Program-made: the position numbers and the translations under genes
Shown: positions 1 to 8,517 of the stretch, piece by piece
Position numbering within the stretch: the stretch's first letter is position 1
How the letters are laid out: every line of letters begins with the position of its first letter
The notes under the pieces: model-generated
Told to the model about the DNA's origin: nothing
The model's database searches: none
The model's input: the letters and a program-made list of their open reading frames with translations, nothing else
Assembly: GCF_010731575.1 (NCBI RefSeq)
Contig: NZ_AP022617.1
Coordinates: 1,860,001 to 1,924,000, forward strand
Direction: 5' to 3'
DNA from: Mycolicibacterium monacense
Lineage (GTDB): Bacteria > Actinomycetota > Actinomycetes > Mycobacteriales > Mycobacteriaceae
DNA length: 64,000 nucleotides

Positions 1-54
1 GAATGTGAAGCTGTTGCGAATTATCGGCCGATTCTTCGCAGTGGTTTCACATTC
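1..54. repeat. Interrupted palindrome, possible terminator or cruciform
   Basis: Three nested inverted repeats share one centre at 27/28. The outer arms are GAATGTGAA (1-9) and TTCACATTC (46-54), the middle arms GCGAA (16-20) and TTCGC (35-39), and the core is the self-complementary ATCGGCCGAT (23-32). Unpaired 6-base stretches separate outer and middle arms. It lies 14 bases beyond the stop of the minus-strand lipoprotein gene, so it may end that transcript. The outer arm begins at base 1 and may continue outside the window. Confidence 0.5.
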
Positions 55-68
55 GGCGCTTCAGGGCG

Positions 69-686
69 CTACCGCGTGGTCGTCGTCGGCGGCGCGACCA
101 CGGCGCCGGCGGGCACGTCGGTGTACTGCGGTGCGAAACCCTCCGCGGAGAAGGTGAAGCCGCGCCTGCTGCGTTCGCTCACGCAGGACACCCCGGAGGC
201 TTCCTGGACGTTGCACCGGAATCCGGCCACCGCCAGGATCTGGTTGAACTGGAGTACGCCTGCCGTTGCGGAATCCGGTCGGAACGGGGCGCCCTCGAGC
301 GCGACGAACGCCGGCTCGCCGTCGCGGGTGATCACGATCGCATTCGGTGCGGTCTGCTCACCGGCGGTGTCGGTCACGGTCTCCGGCGCCCCCTCGATAC
401 CCAGCGCCGCGCCGTCGGCGGCCTGACAACCGGCCTGCACCCGCGGCACGACCGCGCACTCCCAGCGCCCCGAGGGCGTGGTGAAGAAGTACTGGGTGAA
501 CCCGTCGACCGGGGCCCCGAAGTGGAACGCGTTGACCAGGTTGGCGCTGTTCAGCGGTGGTGGGGTCGCGGTGGACGACGCCGACACCGCGGGTCCGGCG
601 TCGTCGGTCGTGACGACCGCGGGTCCGGTGCAGGCGGCCAGTGCCACCAGGGCCAGTGCTGCCGGGATCACGGTTGATGTGCGCAT
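69..686 (-). CDS. Putative secreted lipoprotein
   Basis: A 205-residue protein of unrecognised family. The N-terminus (MRTSTVIPAALALVALAAC) is a lipoprotein signal with lipobox LAAC and lipidation cysteine near residue 19, so it should be anchored on the outer face of the plasma membrane. A Thr/Ser/Pro-rich linker follows, then a globular domain with four cysteines that could form two disulfides, and a PPTTTTR tail. The open frame runs upstream to about 1046, but only the ATG at 686 places the signal peptide at the N-terminus. It resembles the many short mycobacterial Lpp/Lpq proteins of unknown role. Confidence 0.75.
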   Translation of the reverse strand: MRTSTVIPAALALVALAACTGPAVVTTDDAGPAVSASSTATPPPLNSANLVNAFHFGAPVDGFTQYFFTTPSGRWECAVVPRVQAGCQAADGAALGIEGAPETVTDTAGEQTAPNAIVITRDGEPAFVALEGAPFRPDSATAGVLQFNQILAVAGFRCNVQEASGVSCVSERSRRGFTFSAEGFAPQYTDVPAGAVVAPPTTTTR

Positions 687-733
687 GTCGGTGTCCAAGC
701 GTGCCGCAAGCGGTTCGGGCCGCGCCGGCCGGG

Positions 734-1244
734 TCAGCCCACGCGGGCGGCGAGCAGGTGACGCAGTGTGCGCGCGTTGCGCACCGCATGCCCGCCGAGG
801 TCGTTGTTGAAGTACACCAGCACCCGACGCCCCTCGGCATCCCACCCGGCGATCCGGTCGGCCCACCGGCTCAGGGCGTCGTCGGGATAGGAACCGGCGT
901 AGAGCGACTCCTGGCTCGGACCATGCATCCGCAGGTAGACCAGATCGCTGGTGGTCCGCGGTACGCACCGCAGCCCGGCACCACTCATGACCACGTAGGC
1001 GGCGCGGTGGTCTTCGAGCAGGCGGTACACCGCAGGGTCGTCCCACGACGGGTGCCGCAGCTCCACGGCGACGGGGATCCAGTCCGGCATCACCGACAGG
1101 AAGTGCGCCAAGAGGGCGTCGTCGCGCTCGATGGCCGGATGCAGCTGCACCAACAGGGCTTCGCGGCGGTCACCGAGCGCGGTCCAGCACCGTTCGAAGC
1201 GGTCCACCCACGGCTCGGGATTCGTCAGCCTGCGGAAGTGGGTG
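734..1244 (-). pseudogene. DUF72 protein, C-terminal fragment (split by IS3 element)
   Basis: The C-terminal about 170 codons of a DUF72 (YecE-like) protein, including THFRRLTNPEPW, an LLVQLHP strand, WIPVAVELRHPSW and YVYFNNDLGGHAVRNA-like residues. The fragment joins the piece at 2583-2809 once the element at 1245-2582 and one copy of the 3-base duplication GTG are removed. The rejoined gene is 735 bases, exactly 245 codons, and restores the reading KAHRGLTHFRRL across the junction. DUF72 proteins are TIM-barrel-like and of unknown function. The fragment has no start of its own: the open frame only continues into IS sequence. Confidence 0.88.
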
Positions 1245-1271
1245 GGGCCTTGCCCCCATGTAGTGGACACG
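1245..1271. repeat. IS3-element left inverted repeat
   Basis: Left terminal repeat of the IS3 element. It matches the reverse complement of 2556-2582 at 22 of 27 positions; the mismatches are at positions 4, 9, 14, 18 and 19 from the outer end. Confidence 0.85.
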
Positions 1272-1281
1272 GGATTTGTGG

Positions 1282-2181
1282 TTATGCGGCTTCGGGCAGC
1301 GTAGCCGGTGTCAGGTTCCTTTCGTAGGTCGCGGGGCTGGAATGACGGCAGTAGGAGTGCCGTCGTGTGGTGTTGTAGCGGGCCAGCCACCGAAAGACCT
1401 CACGGCGGCAGATCGCCGCGTCCGGCCAGCAGGCACGGTCTTGCAGAATCTCGCGCTTGAGGGCGGCGTTGAACGATTCGGCCAACGCGTTATCGGCACT
1501 TGACCCCACCGCACCCATCGACTGGACGACCCCCAGATCGCGGCAGAGATTCGCGAAATCCCGTGAGGTGTACTGACTTCCATGATCTGCATGGAATATT
1601 GCACCAGCCAGTGAACCCCGCAGTGCAGCAGCGGCTTTGAGCGCATCGATGACCAGTTCGGTGCGCATGTGATCGGCGATCGCCCACCCGGCGACCCGCC
1701 GTGAACAGCAGTCGATCACGGTGGCCAGGTACAGGTTGGCGCCGGTCGCCAATGGCAAGTAGGTGATGTCGCCGACGTAACGGGTGTTGACCTGCGCGGC
1801 GGTGAAATCGCGTTTGAGCAGGTCGGGGACCTTCTGGTTCGCCGGGTCCGCCACGGTCGTCTTGACCCGACGTCGGCGTCGATAACCGGCGATCCCGGCG
1901 CCGCGCATCACCCGAGCCACCCGCTTGTGGTTGACCCGCTGCCCCTCGGGCGCACCGTCGTTGAGCTCGGCGGTGATCCGCGGCGCCCCGTAGGTGTTGT
2001 CCTCGTCGTGGACGGCGCGGATACGCTCGGCCAGCGCCTCGTCAGCAGCCCGACGGGCCGCTCGTCCGTCAGCACCGGCCAACCACGCGTAGAACGACGA
2101 ACGCGCAACCTCGACGACTGCGCAGAGCCACTTCACCTCGAAGGCGTGCAGGTGGTCGGCGACAAACTGAAAGCGGCTCAC
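1282..2181 (-). CDS. IS3-family transposase OrfB (DDE integrase)
   Basis: A 299-residue rve-type transposase. An N-terminal HTH_21-like segment (about 40-100, with YGAPRIT) is followed by the catalytic core: D138 (DITYL), D199 (HADHGSQY) and E235 (NALAESFNA). The D199-E235 gap is exactly 35 residues, the D(35)E signature. The frame opens with GTG at 2181, overlapping the OrfA stop as GTGA, in the -1 frame relative to OrfA. In the IS3 family the active transposase is normally an OrfAB fusion made by -1 frameshifting. The OrfB frame stays open upstream through at least 30 bases of OrfA, which is compatible with that, although no classic A6G slippery site is visible. Confidence 0.92.
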   Translation of the reverse strand: MSRFQFVADHLHAFEVKWLCAVVEVARSSFYAWLAGADGRAARRAADEALAERIRAVHDEDNTYGAPRITAELNDGAPEGQRVNHKRVARVMRGAGIAGYRRRRRVKTTVADPANQKVPDLLKRDFTAAQVNTRYVGDITYLPLATGANLYLATVIDCCSRRVAGWAIADHMRTELVIDALKAAAALRGSLAGAIFHADHGSQYTSRDFANLCRDLGVVQSMGAVGSSADNALAESFNAALKREILQDRACWPDAAICRREVFRWLARYNTTRRHSYCRHSSPATYERNLTPATLPEAA

Positions 2182-2510
2182 CAGTTCGTCTCCCCGGCGA
2201 AATATTTGGCCGCCGACCGCAAGATGTCACGCTCGGTGGACAACCGCGCCTCGGTGGCGCGTAACGCCTTGACCTCACTGCGGAGGCGGGCCAGCTCCTG
2301 CTCAGGGCTCTCGGCCCCTGGCACAGGCTCGGCCACTACGACACCGCGGCGGTGCCGAATCGGCACCCCGGCCGACTTGCACCACGCCGAGAGCGTGGCC
2401 TCGCTGACACCGAGCTCGGCAGCGATCTGGGCGATCGTCGCGCCCTCGGTGTCCCGGTAGAGCGCGACCGCGTCACGCTTGAACTCATCGGGGTAATTTT
2501 TCCTTGCCAT
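2178..2510 (-). CDS. IS3-family OrfA (HTH DNA-binding subunit)
   Basis: A 110-residue protein starting MARKNYPDEFKRDAVALY, the usual opening of IS3 OrfA. A helix-turn-helix at about 20-45 (TIAQIAAELGVSEATLSAWC) should bind the terminal repeats. A C-terminal leucine-rich coiled coil (about 70-100, EQELARLRSEVKALR) is expected to mediate multimerisation. It ends in TGGTGA, where the OrfB GTG start overlaps the stop. Confidence 0.92.
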   Translation of the reverse strand: MARKNYPDEFKRDAVALYRDTEGATIAQIAAELGVSEATLSAWCKSAGVPIRHRRGVVVAEPVPGAESPEQELARLRSEVKALRATEARLSTERDILRSAAKYFAGETNW

Positions 2511-2555
2511 CGGGTTGGATCATCTCGCTTCCCCCAGCACATTCCTGGGATTGAG

Positions 2556-2582
2556 CGTGTCCAACACACGGGGTCAAGTCCC
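2556..2582. repeat. IS3-element right inverted repeat
   Basis: Right terminal repeat of the IS3 element, partner of 1245-1271. The target duplication GTG follows at 2583-2585. Confidence 0.85.
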
Positions 2583-2809
2583 GTGAGCCCGCGGTGCGCC
2601 TTGACCGACATGGTGAACCCCTCGGGCAGCCGCTGCCGCCAGCCTTCGAAGGTCGCGCCACGCGGCCAGCGGTAGAAGCTGGCGTTGAGCTCGACGGTGT
2701 CGAACTCCGCGACGTAGAGGCCGAGGCGTTTGGCCACCGGTGTGCGCTGCGGGTAGAGCACGTCGGTCCAGTGGTCGTAGGACCACCCGGAGGTGCCGAT
2801 GCGGATCAT
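2583..2809 (-). pseudogene. DUF72 protein, N-terminal fragment
   Basis: The first 75 codons of the interrupted DUF72 gene, beginning MIRIGTSGWSYDHW, the characteristic DUF72 start, and running to KAHRGLT before the IS element. Translation would continue into the IS as foreign sequence and end near 2336. The ATG at 2809 overlaps the stop of the upstream HhH gene (ATGA), so the two were translationally coupled. Loss of the second half should inactivate the protein. Confidence 0.88.
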
Positions 2810-3438
2810 TCGCCTCGCACCCGCTCGAACAGATCGTCGTCGAGCGCCACGCGCACCAACGCCGCCGCGAGCGCGGCCGTGCCGTCGGGGGCCAGCCGCT
2901 GCAGCTTCACCGGATCGTCCGGCAGGCCGAGGCGCGCGGCCGTGGCGGTGGCGCGTTCGTCGAAGTAGGGCCGCAGCCACGTCCAGGTGTCCTGCACCTC
3001 CCGGAGGAAGATGTCCGAGCCGGTGTCACCGATTCCCTTGAACTGTTTGAGTTTTCGGCGTGCGGCAGCGACGTCTTGGGCTTCGGCCAGCCGGCGCAGG
3101 TCCCCGCCGTAGTCGTTGTTCACGGCGTGGGCCATTTCGACCAGCCGGGTGGCCGAGCTCTCGTCGTACCGGGCGTAGCCGGCCCGGCCGAACGCGTCGA
3201 TCATGGTCTTGCGGTTGGCGTCGAGGACTGCCTGCGGGGTGCGCAGGCCCTCCGCGAACAGCTCACGGGCAGCGCGCATGGCGACGGTCGCGTCGATCGG
3301 CTTGCTGGCCAGCATGCACAGCACCAGCAACTGGAACAGCGGCATCGGTTTGTCCGCGAGCCGGATGCCCGCCTCTTCCGCGTAGGTCTGGCCTGCCTGG
3401 TCGTGCAGGCGCGAAACGATGTCCCGCGATGCGCCCAT
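2806..3438 (-). CDS. HhH-GPD / endonuclease III-like protein
   Basis: A 210-residue protein with an all-helical HhH-type fold. Residues from MPLFQLLVLCMLASKPIDATVAM resemble the first helices of endonuclease III-like glycosylases, and KLKQFKGIGDTGSDIF (about 130-145) is a helix-hairpin-helix with the GIGDTGSD pattern. The Fe-S cysteine cluster of Nth/MutY is absent. A role in base-excision repair or DNA binding is an inference. ATG 3438 was chosen because upstream codons are Arg/Cys-rich and unlike the family. It is coupled by ATGA to the disrupted DUF72 gene. Confidence 0.75.
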   Translation of the reverse strand: MGASRDIVSRLHDQAGQTYAEEAGIRLADKPMPLFQLLVLCMLASKPIDATVAMRAARELFAEGLRTPQAVLDANRKTMIDAFGRAGYARYDESSATRLVEMAHAVNNDYGGDLRRLAEAQDVAAARRKLKQFKGIGDTGSDIFLREVQDTWTWLRPYFDERATATAARLGLPDDPVKLQRLAPDGTAALAAALVRVALDDDLFERVRGE

Positions 3439-3475
3439 GGCGGATTCGTACCCGCGCGCGGCGCCGGCGAACCGG

Positions 3476-3808
3476 CTACTTGGGCGGCAGCGCCTTGGCG
3501 TAGTCGACACCGCGGCGCACCCAGGACCGCAGTTGCCGCATCGTCCGCACACCGTCGTCGTCGACCCGCAGCCAGCCCTTGATCTCGCGGCCGGACATGA
3601 TCATCGGCGCGACGTGCTCTCGCTGGAGCAGTTCCTCGGTCTGGTCGGGCGGCACGCGGACCATCAGGCCGCCGTGCCCGCTGGCGGCCACCGCCATGTT
3701 CCCGTCGAGCAGGAACGCGAGGCCGCCGAACATGCGTTTCTCGGTGACTCCGCGCTCGGCGGAGACGATTTCGCGGATCCGGTCGGCGAGGTCGGCGTCG
3801 TAGGCCAC
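3476..3808 (-). CDS. TfoX N-terminal domain protein
   Basis: A 110-residue single-domain protein matching the TfoX-N family: TEKRMFGGLAFLLDGNMAVAAS near 30-50, and a later HVAPMIMSGREIKGWLRV segment. TfoX-N proteins are named after the competence regulator, but stand-alone actinobacterial copies have no established role. The frame opens at 3835, but that GTG lies inside the perfect hairpin at 3831-3875. GTG 3808 (AYDADLADRIREIV) gives the usual length and is preferred. Confidence 0.8.
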   Translation of the reverse strand: MAYDADLADRIREIVSAERGVTEKRMFGGLAFLLDGNMAVAASGHGGLMVRVPPDQTEELLQREHVAPMIMSGREIKGWLRVDDDGVRTMRQLRSWVRRGVDYAKALPPK

Positions 3809-3830
3809 GTCGTGACGGTAGCGCGCAGAA

Positions 3831-3875
3831 TGCACTCAGGGTCGTGACCCGCACGGAATCACGACCCTGAGTGCA
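3831..3875 (-). terminator. Perfect 17-bp hairpin downstream of lon
   Basis: TGCACTCAGGGTCGTGA (3831-3847) pairs without mismatch with 3859-3875 across an 11-base loop. The hairpin starts 5 bases after the lon stop codon and has no U tract, as is common for mycobacterial intrinsic terminators. It probably ends the lon transcript and separates it from the TfoX-N gene. Confidence 0.75.
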
Positions 3876-3879
3876 CTGT

Positions 3880-6231
3880 TCACGCGGCGCGCGTGACGGC
3901 CGGCGTCGACTCTTGCGCCGCCGGTTCGAGCGCCTGCGCGACGATGTCGGCGACATCGGTCATCGGACGAACCTCGAGCTCCGCCAGGACTTCGGCGGGC
4001 ACGTCATCCAGATCCGGCTCGTTGCGCTGTGGGATGAACACCGTCGACAACCCGGCACGCTGCGCGGCCAGCAGCTTCTGCTTGACCCCGCCGATCGGCA
4101 GGACGCGGCCGTTGAGCGTCACCTCGCCGGTCATCCCGACGTCGGAGCGCACCTGCCGTCCCGTCGCCATGGACACCAGCGCGGTGACCATCGTGACGCC
4201 GGCCGACGGACCGTCCTTCGGCACGGCACCCGCGGGGACGTGCACGTGGATGCGGCGGTCCAGCGCCTTCGGGTCGACGCCGAGTTCGGCGGCGTGGGCG
4301 CGCACGTAGGACAGCGCGATCTGCGCGGACTCCTTCATCACGTCACCCAGCTGACCCGTAAGCTGCAGGCCCGGTTCGCCATCGGTGGCACCGGCTTCGA
4401 TGTAGAGCACGTCACCGCCCAGTCCGGTCACCGCCAGACCGGTCGCCACGCCCGGCACCGCGGTGCGCTCGGCCGACTCCGGCATGAAGCGCGGACGGCC
4501 CAGGTACTCCACGAGATCGGGCTCGTCGATCGTGATCGGCTCGTCGCTGGTGGCCAACTTCGTGGTCGCCTTGCGCATCGCCTTGGCCAGCAGCCGCTCG
4601 AACTGGCGCACACCCGGTTCGCGGGTATAGTCCGCGGCGATCTTGCGCAGCGCCGCATCGGTCACGTCGACTTCATCCGTGGTCAGGGCCGCGCGCTCGC
4701 GCTGCCGCGGCAGCAGGAAGTCGCGGGCGATGGCCACCTTGTCGTCGGAGGTGTAACCGTCGATCTGCACCAGTTCCATCCGGTCCAGCAGGGCCTGCGG
4801 GATGTTCTCGATCACGTTGGCCGTGGCCAGGAACACCACATCGGACAGGTCGAGATCGAGGTCGAGGTAGTGGTCGCGGAACGTGTGGTTCTGCGCCGGG
4901 TCGAGCACCTCGAGCAGTGCCGCGGCCGGATCGCCACGGTAGTCGCTGCCGACCTTGTCGATCTCGTCGAGCAGCACGACGGGGTTCATCGAACCCGCCT
5001 CTGCGATGGCGCGCACGATGCGGCCCGGCAGGGCGCCGACGTAGGTCCGCCGGTGTCCGCGGATCTCCGCCTCGTCGCGCACACCGCCCAGGGCGACACG
5101 CACGAACTCGCGGCCCAGGGCCCGCGCCACGGATTCACCGAGCGAGGTCTTGCCGACGCCGGGCGGCCCGGCCAGCACCATCACCGCACCGGATCCGCGG
5201 CCGCCGACGACCTGCAGCCCGCGCTGGGCGCGGCGCGCCCGTACGGCCAGGTATTCGACGATGCGGTCCTTGACGTCCTCGAGACCGTGATGATCGGCGT
5301 CGAGGATCTCCCGCGCCGCCGTCAGATCGGTCGAGTCCTCGGTCCGCACGTTCCACGGCAGGTCCAGCACGGTGTCGAGCCAGGTGCGGATCCAGCCGCC
5401 CTCCGGGCTCTGGTCGCTGGCGCGTTCCAGCTTGCCGGCTTCGCGCAGCGCCGCCTCGCGCACCTTCTCGGGCAGGTCGGCGGCCTCGATGCGGGACCGG
5501 TAGTCGTCGGAGCCCTCTTCGCCATCGGGCCCGAGTTCGCCGAGTTCCTTGCGGATCGCGGCGAGTTGCTGGCGCAGCAGGAACTCCTTCTGCTGCTTCT
5601 CCATACCGGACCGCACGTCCTCGGCGATCTTGTCGGTGACCTCGACCTCGGCCAGGTGGTCGCCCGTCCAGTCGATGAGCGCGCGCAGCCGCTCTTCGAC
5701 GTCAGGCGTCTCGAGCAGCTGGCGCTTCTGCACCGGCGTCAGGTACGACGCGTACCCGGCGGTGTCCGCCAGCGCCGACGGATCGGTCAGCTGGTTGACG
5801 AAGTCGATGATCTGCCAGGCCTCGCGGCGTTGCAGCATCGCCAGCAGGAGCTTCTTGTAGTCCGCGGCGAGGGCGCGGGTCTGGTCGGTGATCTCGGGTT
5901 CGGGCACCTCGTCGACCGAGACCCACATCGCCGTGCCGGGGCCGTCGACGCCGGCGCCGATGTGGGCCCGCCTGGTTCCGCGGACGACCGCCGCGGCGCC
6001 GCTGGGGATGCGGCCGATCTGCACGATCGTCGCCAGGACACCGTAGGTGGGGTAGCGGTCGTCCAGTCGGGGGGCGATGAGCAGTTCACCGGACTCACCG
6101 GGGGCGGCAGCGACCTTCGCTGCTTCCACGGCGGCGCGGGCGGCGTCGTCCAGTTCGATCGGCACGACCATGCCGGGCAGCACGATCGTCTCGTTCGAGA
6201 ACAACACCGGCACAGATGTGGCTTGAGCCAT
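3880..6231 (-). CDS. lon: ATP-dependent protease Lon
   Basis: A 783-residue LonA protease that unfolds and degrades damaged and regulatory proteins in the cytoplasm. The N-terminal substrate-binding domain (1 to about 200) is followed by a coiled coil (about 205-240). The AAA+ module has Walker A GPPGVGKTS at 355-363 and Walker B VVLLDEID near 420. The protease domain has catalytic Ser676 (DGPSAG) and Lys719 (GGVKQK), at the 43-residue spacing of the Ser-Lys dyad. The chosen ATG at 6231 has GGAGG 7 bases upstream; the longer TTG at 6243 would place that motif inside the gene. Lon is present in fast-growing mycobacteria and missing from M. tuberculosis. Confidence 0.97.
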   Translation of the reverse strand: MAQATSVPVLFSNETIVLPGMVVPIELDDAARAAVEAAKVAAAPGESGELLIAPRLDDRYPTYGVLATIVQIGRIPSGAAAVVRGTRRAHIGAGVDGPGTAMWVSVDEVPEPEITDQTRALAADYKKLLLAMLQRREAWQIIDFVNQLTDPSALADTAGYASYLTPVQKRQLLETPDVEERLRALIDWTGDHLAEVEVTDKIAEDVRSGMEKQQKEFLLRQQLAAIRKELGELGPDGEEGSDDYRSRIEAADLPEKVREAALREAGKLERASDQSPEGGWIRTWLDTVLDLPWNVRTEDSTDLTAAREILDADHHGLEDVKDRIVEYLAVRARRAQRGLQVVGGRGSGAVMVLAGPPGVGKTSLGESVARALGREFVRVALGGVRDEAEIRGHRRTYVGALPGRIVRAIAEAGSMNPVVLLDEIDKVGSDYRGDPAAALLEVLDPAQNHTFRDHYLDLDLDLSDVVFLATANVIENIPQALLDRMELVQIDGYTSDDKVAIARDFLLPRQRERAALTTDEVDVTDAALRKIAADYTREPGVRQFERLLAKAMRKATTKLATSDEPITIDEPDLVEYLGRPRFMPESAERTAVPGVATGLAVTGLGGDVLYIEAGATDGEPGLQLTGQLGDVMKESAQIALSYVRAHAAELGVDPKALDRRIHVHVPAGAVPKDGPSAGVTMVTALVSMATGRQVRSDVGMTGEVTLNGRVLPIGGVKQKLLAAQRAGLSTVFIPQRNEPDLDDVPAEVLAELEVRPMTDVADIVAQALEPAAQESTPAVTRAA

Positions 6232-6296
6232 GTGATCCTCCAAAGTTCAGTCAGATCGACTCAACCTTGGCCGCGGGTGGTTTGTTCCCCGAGGTG

Positions 6297-6773
6297 TCAC
6301 CGCTCGCCGGTCATCCGGGACGGCTCGGGACCGCGTGGGCGGTCCAGCCAACGCGCCAATCGGGGTTCGAAGATCGCGAGCAGCACCGCGACGGCGAACC
6401 ACAGCACCGACAGCGCCACCGTCGTGTTCCAGGCGTCGAACGAGTAACCGTCGTCGTCCTCGCTGTGGAAGAACGGGCCGATGACGCCGAACTGGATGGC
6501 CGGGGCCACCGCGATGCAGAACGCGAGCCCGGTGGTGGCGCCGAACGCACCGCGCAGGAGCAGCGCCCGCGGGGTGCGGACGGTCGGTGCGGGGCGGTGG
6601 TGGGCGAGCAGGATGATCAGCAGCAGCAGGCCGATCACCACGGCGAGGACGTCCCAGTCGTCGCCGGCGAAGATGAAGGCGACCGCGCCGCCCACGGTGG
6701 CCAGGGCCAGCGCGCCGGGGTCCACTCGTTGCTGCAGTTCGATGTGTGTCACGGCATCGCCGTCGTCGGCCAT
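6297..6773 (-). CDS. Four-helix membrane protein of unknown function
   Basis: A 158-residue integral membrane protein of unrecognised family. Hydrophobic segments lie at about 20-37 (ALALATVGGAVAFIFAG), 40-57 (LAVVIGLLLLIILLA), 70-100 (GAFGATTGLAFCIAVAPAI) and 117-135 (VALSVLWFAVAVLLAIF). An acidic loop with SEDDDGYS sits between the last two. It lies upstream of lon on the same strand (65-base gap), so co-transcription is possible. Confidence 0.65.
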   Translation of the reverse strand: MADDGDAVTHIELQQRVDPGALALATVGGAVAFIFAGDDWDVLAVVIGLLLLIILLAHHRPAPTVRTPRALLLRGAFGATTGLAFCIAVAPAIQFGVIGPFFHSEDDDGYSFDAWNTTVALSVLWFAVAVLLAIFEPRLARWLDRPRGPEPSRMTGER

Positions 6774-6828
6774 TGCGCCACTCTAAGGTCGCCTCCGGTC
6801 ACCCCGGGCGGAGTTTGCCGCAAACGGC

Positions 6829-6866
6829 AGGGAGCCTGCCGCCTGGGGGGTGGCGGCAGGCTCCCT
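6829..6866 (-). terminator. 15-bp perfect stem-loop terminator after fbpC
   Basis: AGGGAGCCTGCCGCC (6829-6843) and its exact complement (6852-6866) flank an 8-base G-rich loop. The hairpin begins 15 bases after the fbpC stop and is G+C-rich without a U tract. It should end the fbpC message. Confidence 0.8.
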
Positions 6867-6880
6867 GGTTGTGGGTGGAT

Positions 6881-8029
<1,149 letters not shown>

Positions 8030-8087
8030 TTACGAAGTCGCGCGCGGCGTGCGCATGACACGGGCAGGGGGCGGGTACCACCAGGTG

Positions 8088-8513
8088 GTGAGCACGTCCG
8101 ACCCCTTCGACCTGCAGCGCTTCGTCGATGCCCAGGATCCCGTGTACGACACCGTGATCGCGGAACTGCGCGCGGGACGCAAACGCACGCACTGGATCTG
8201 GTTCATCTTCCCGCAGCTGCGCGGGCTGGGACGCAGCCCGACCGCACAGCACTACGGCATCGCCTCACACGAGGAGGCCGTCGCCTATCTGGCACACGAC
8301 GTGCTGGGGCCGCGGCTGCGGGAGTGCACCCGCCTGGTGCTCGCCATCGAGGGCCGGTCCATCGGTGAGGCGTTCGGCTCACCCGACGATCTGAAGCTGC
8401 GCTCGTCGATGACGCTGTTCGCCCGGTGCGCCGACGACAACGCCGATTTCCTCGCGGTCCTCGACAAGTTCTACGGCGGGGAACCGGACCCCGCGACCGT
8501 CTCGCGGCTGTGA
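8088..8513 (+). CDS. DUF1810 family protein
   Basis: A 141-residue cytoplasmic protein typical of DUF1810: opening DPFDLQRFVDAQDPVYDTVI, then KRTHWIWFIFPQLRGLGRSP, then YGIASHEEAVAYLAHDVLGPRL. This family (calpastatin-like by old annotation) has no proven function. The open frame extends upstream to 8004, but homologues start at about the (V)STSDPFDLQRF position, so GTG 8088 is used. The stop at 8513 lies 4 bases from the convergent GH13 gene. Confidence 0.85.
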   Translation: MSTSDPFDLQRFVDAQDPVYDTVIAELRAGRKRTHWIWFIFPQLRGLGRSPTAQHYGIASHEEAVAYLAHDVLGPRLRECTRLVLAIEGRSIGEAFGSPDDLKLRSSMTLFARCADDNADFLAVLDKFYGGEPDPATVSRL

Positions 8514-8517
8514 CCGC

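Larger units (their letters stand above)
1245..2582 (-). mobile_element. IS3-family insertion sequence (1338 bp)
   Basis: The element carries overlapping orfA and orfB reading on the minus strand and ends in imperfect 27-bp inverted repeats (1245-1271 and 2556-2582, 22 of 27 matching, both ending inward with TGGACACG). It is flanked by the 3-bp direct repeat GTG at 1242-1244 and 2583-2585. The boundaries come from reconstructing the interrupted DUF72 gene, which returns to frame only with these ends. The IS3 family commonly makes 3-5 bp duplications. Both ORFs are full length and the DDE residues are present, so the element looks recent and possibly active. Confidence 0.92.

Noticed and set aside
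3871..6447. Long plus-strand open frame of 858 codons
   Set aside because: It is the antisense shadow of lon; its translation is His/Arg/Gly-rich and matches no protein, while lon shows all protease motifs.
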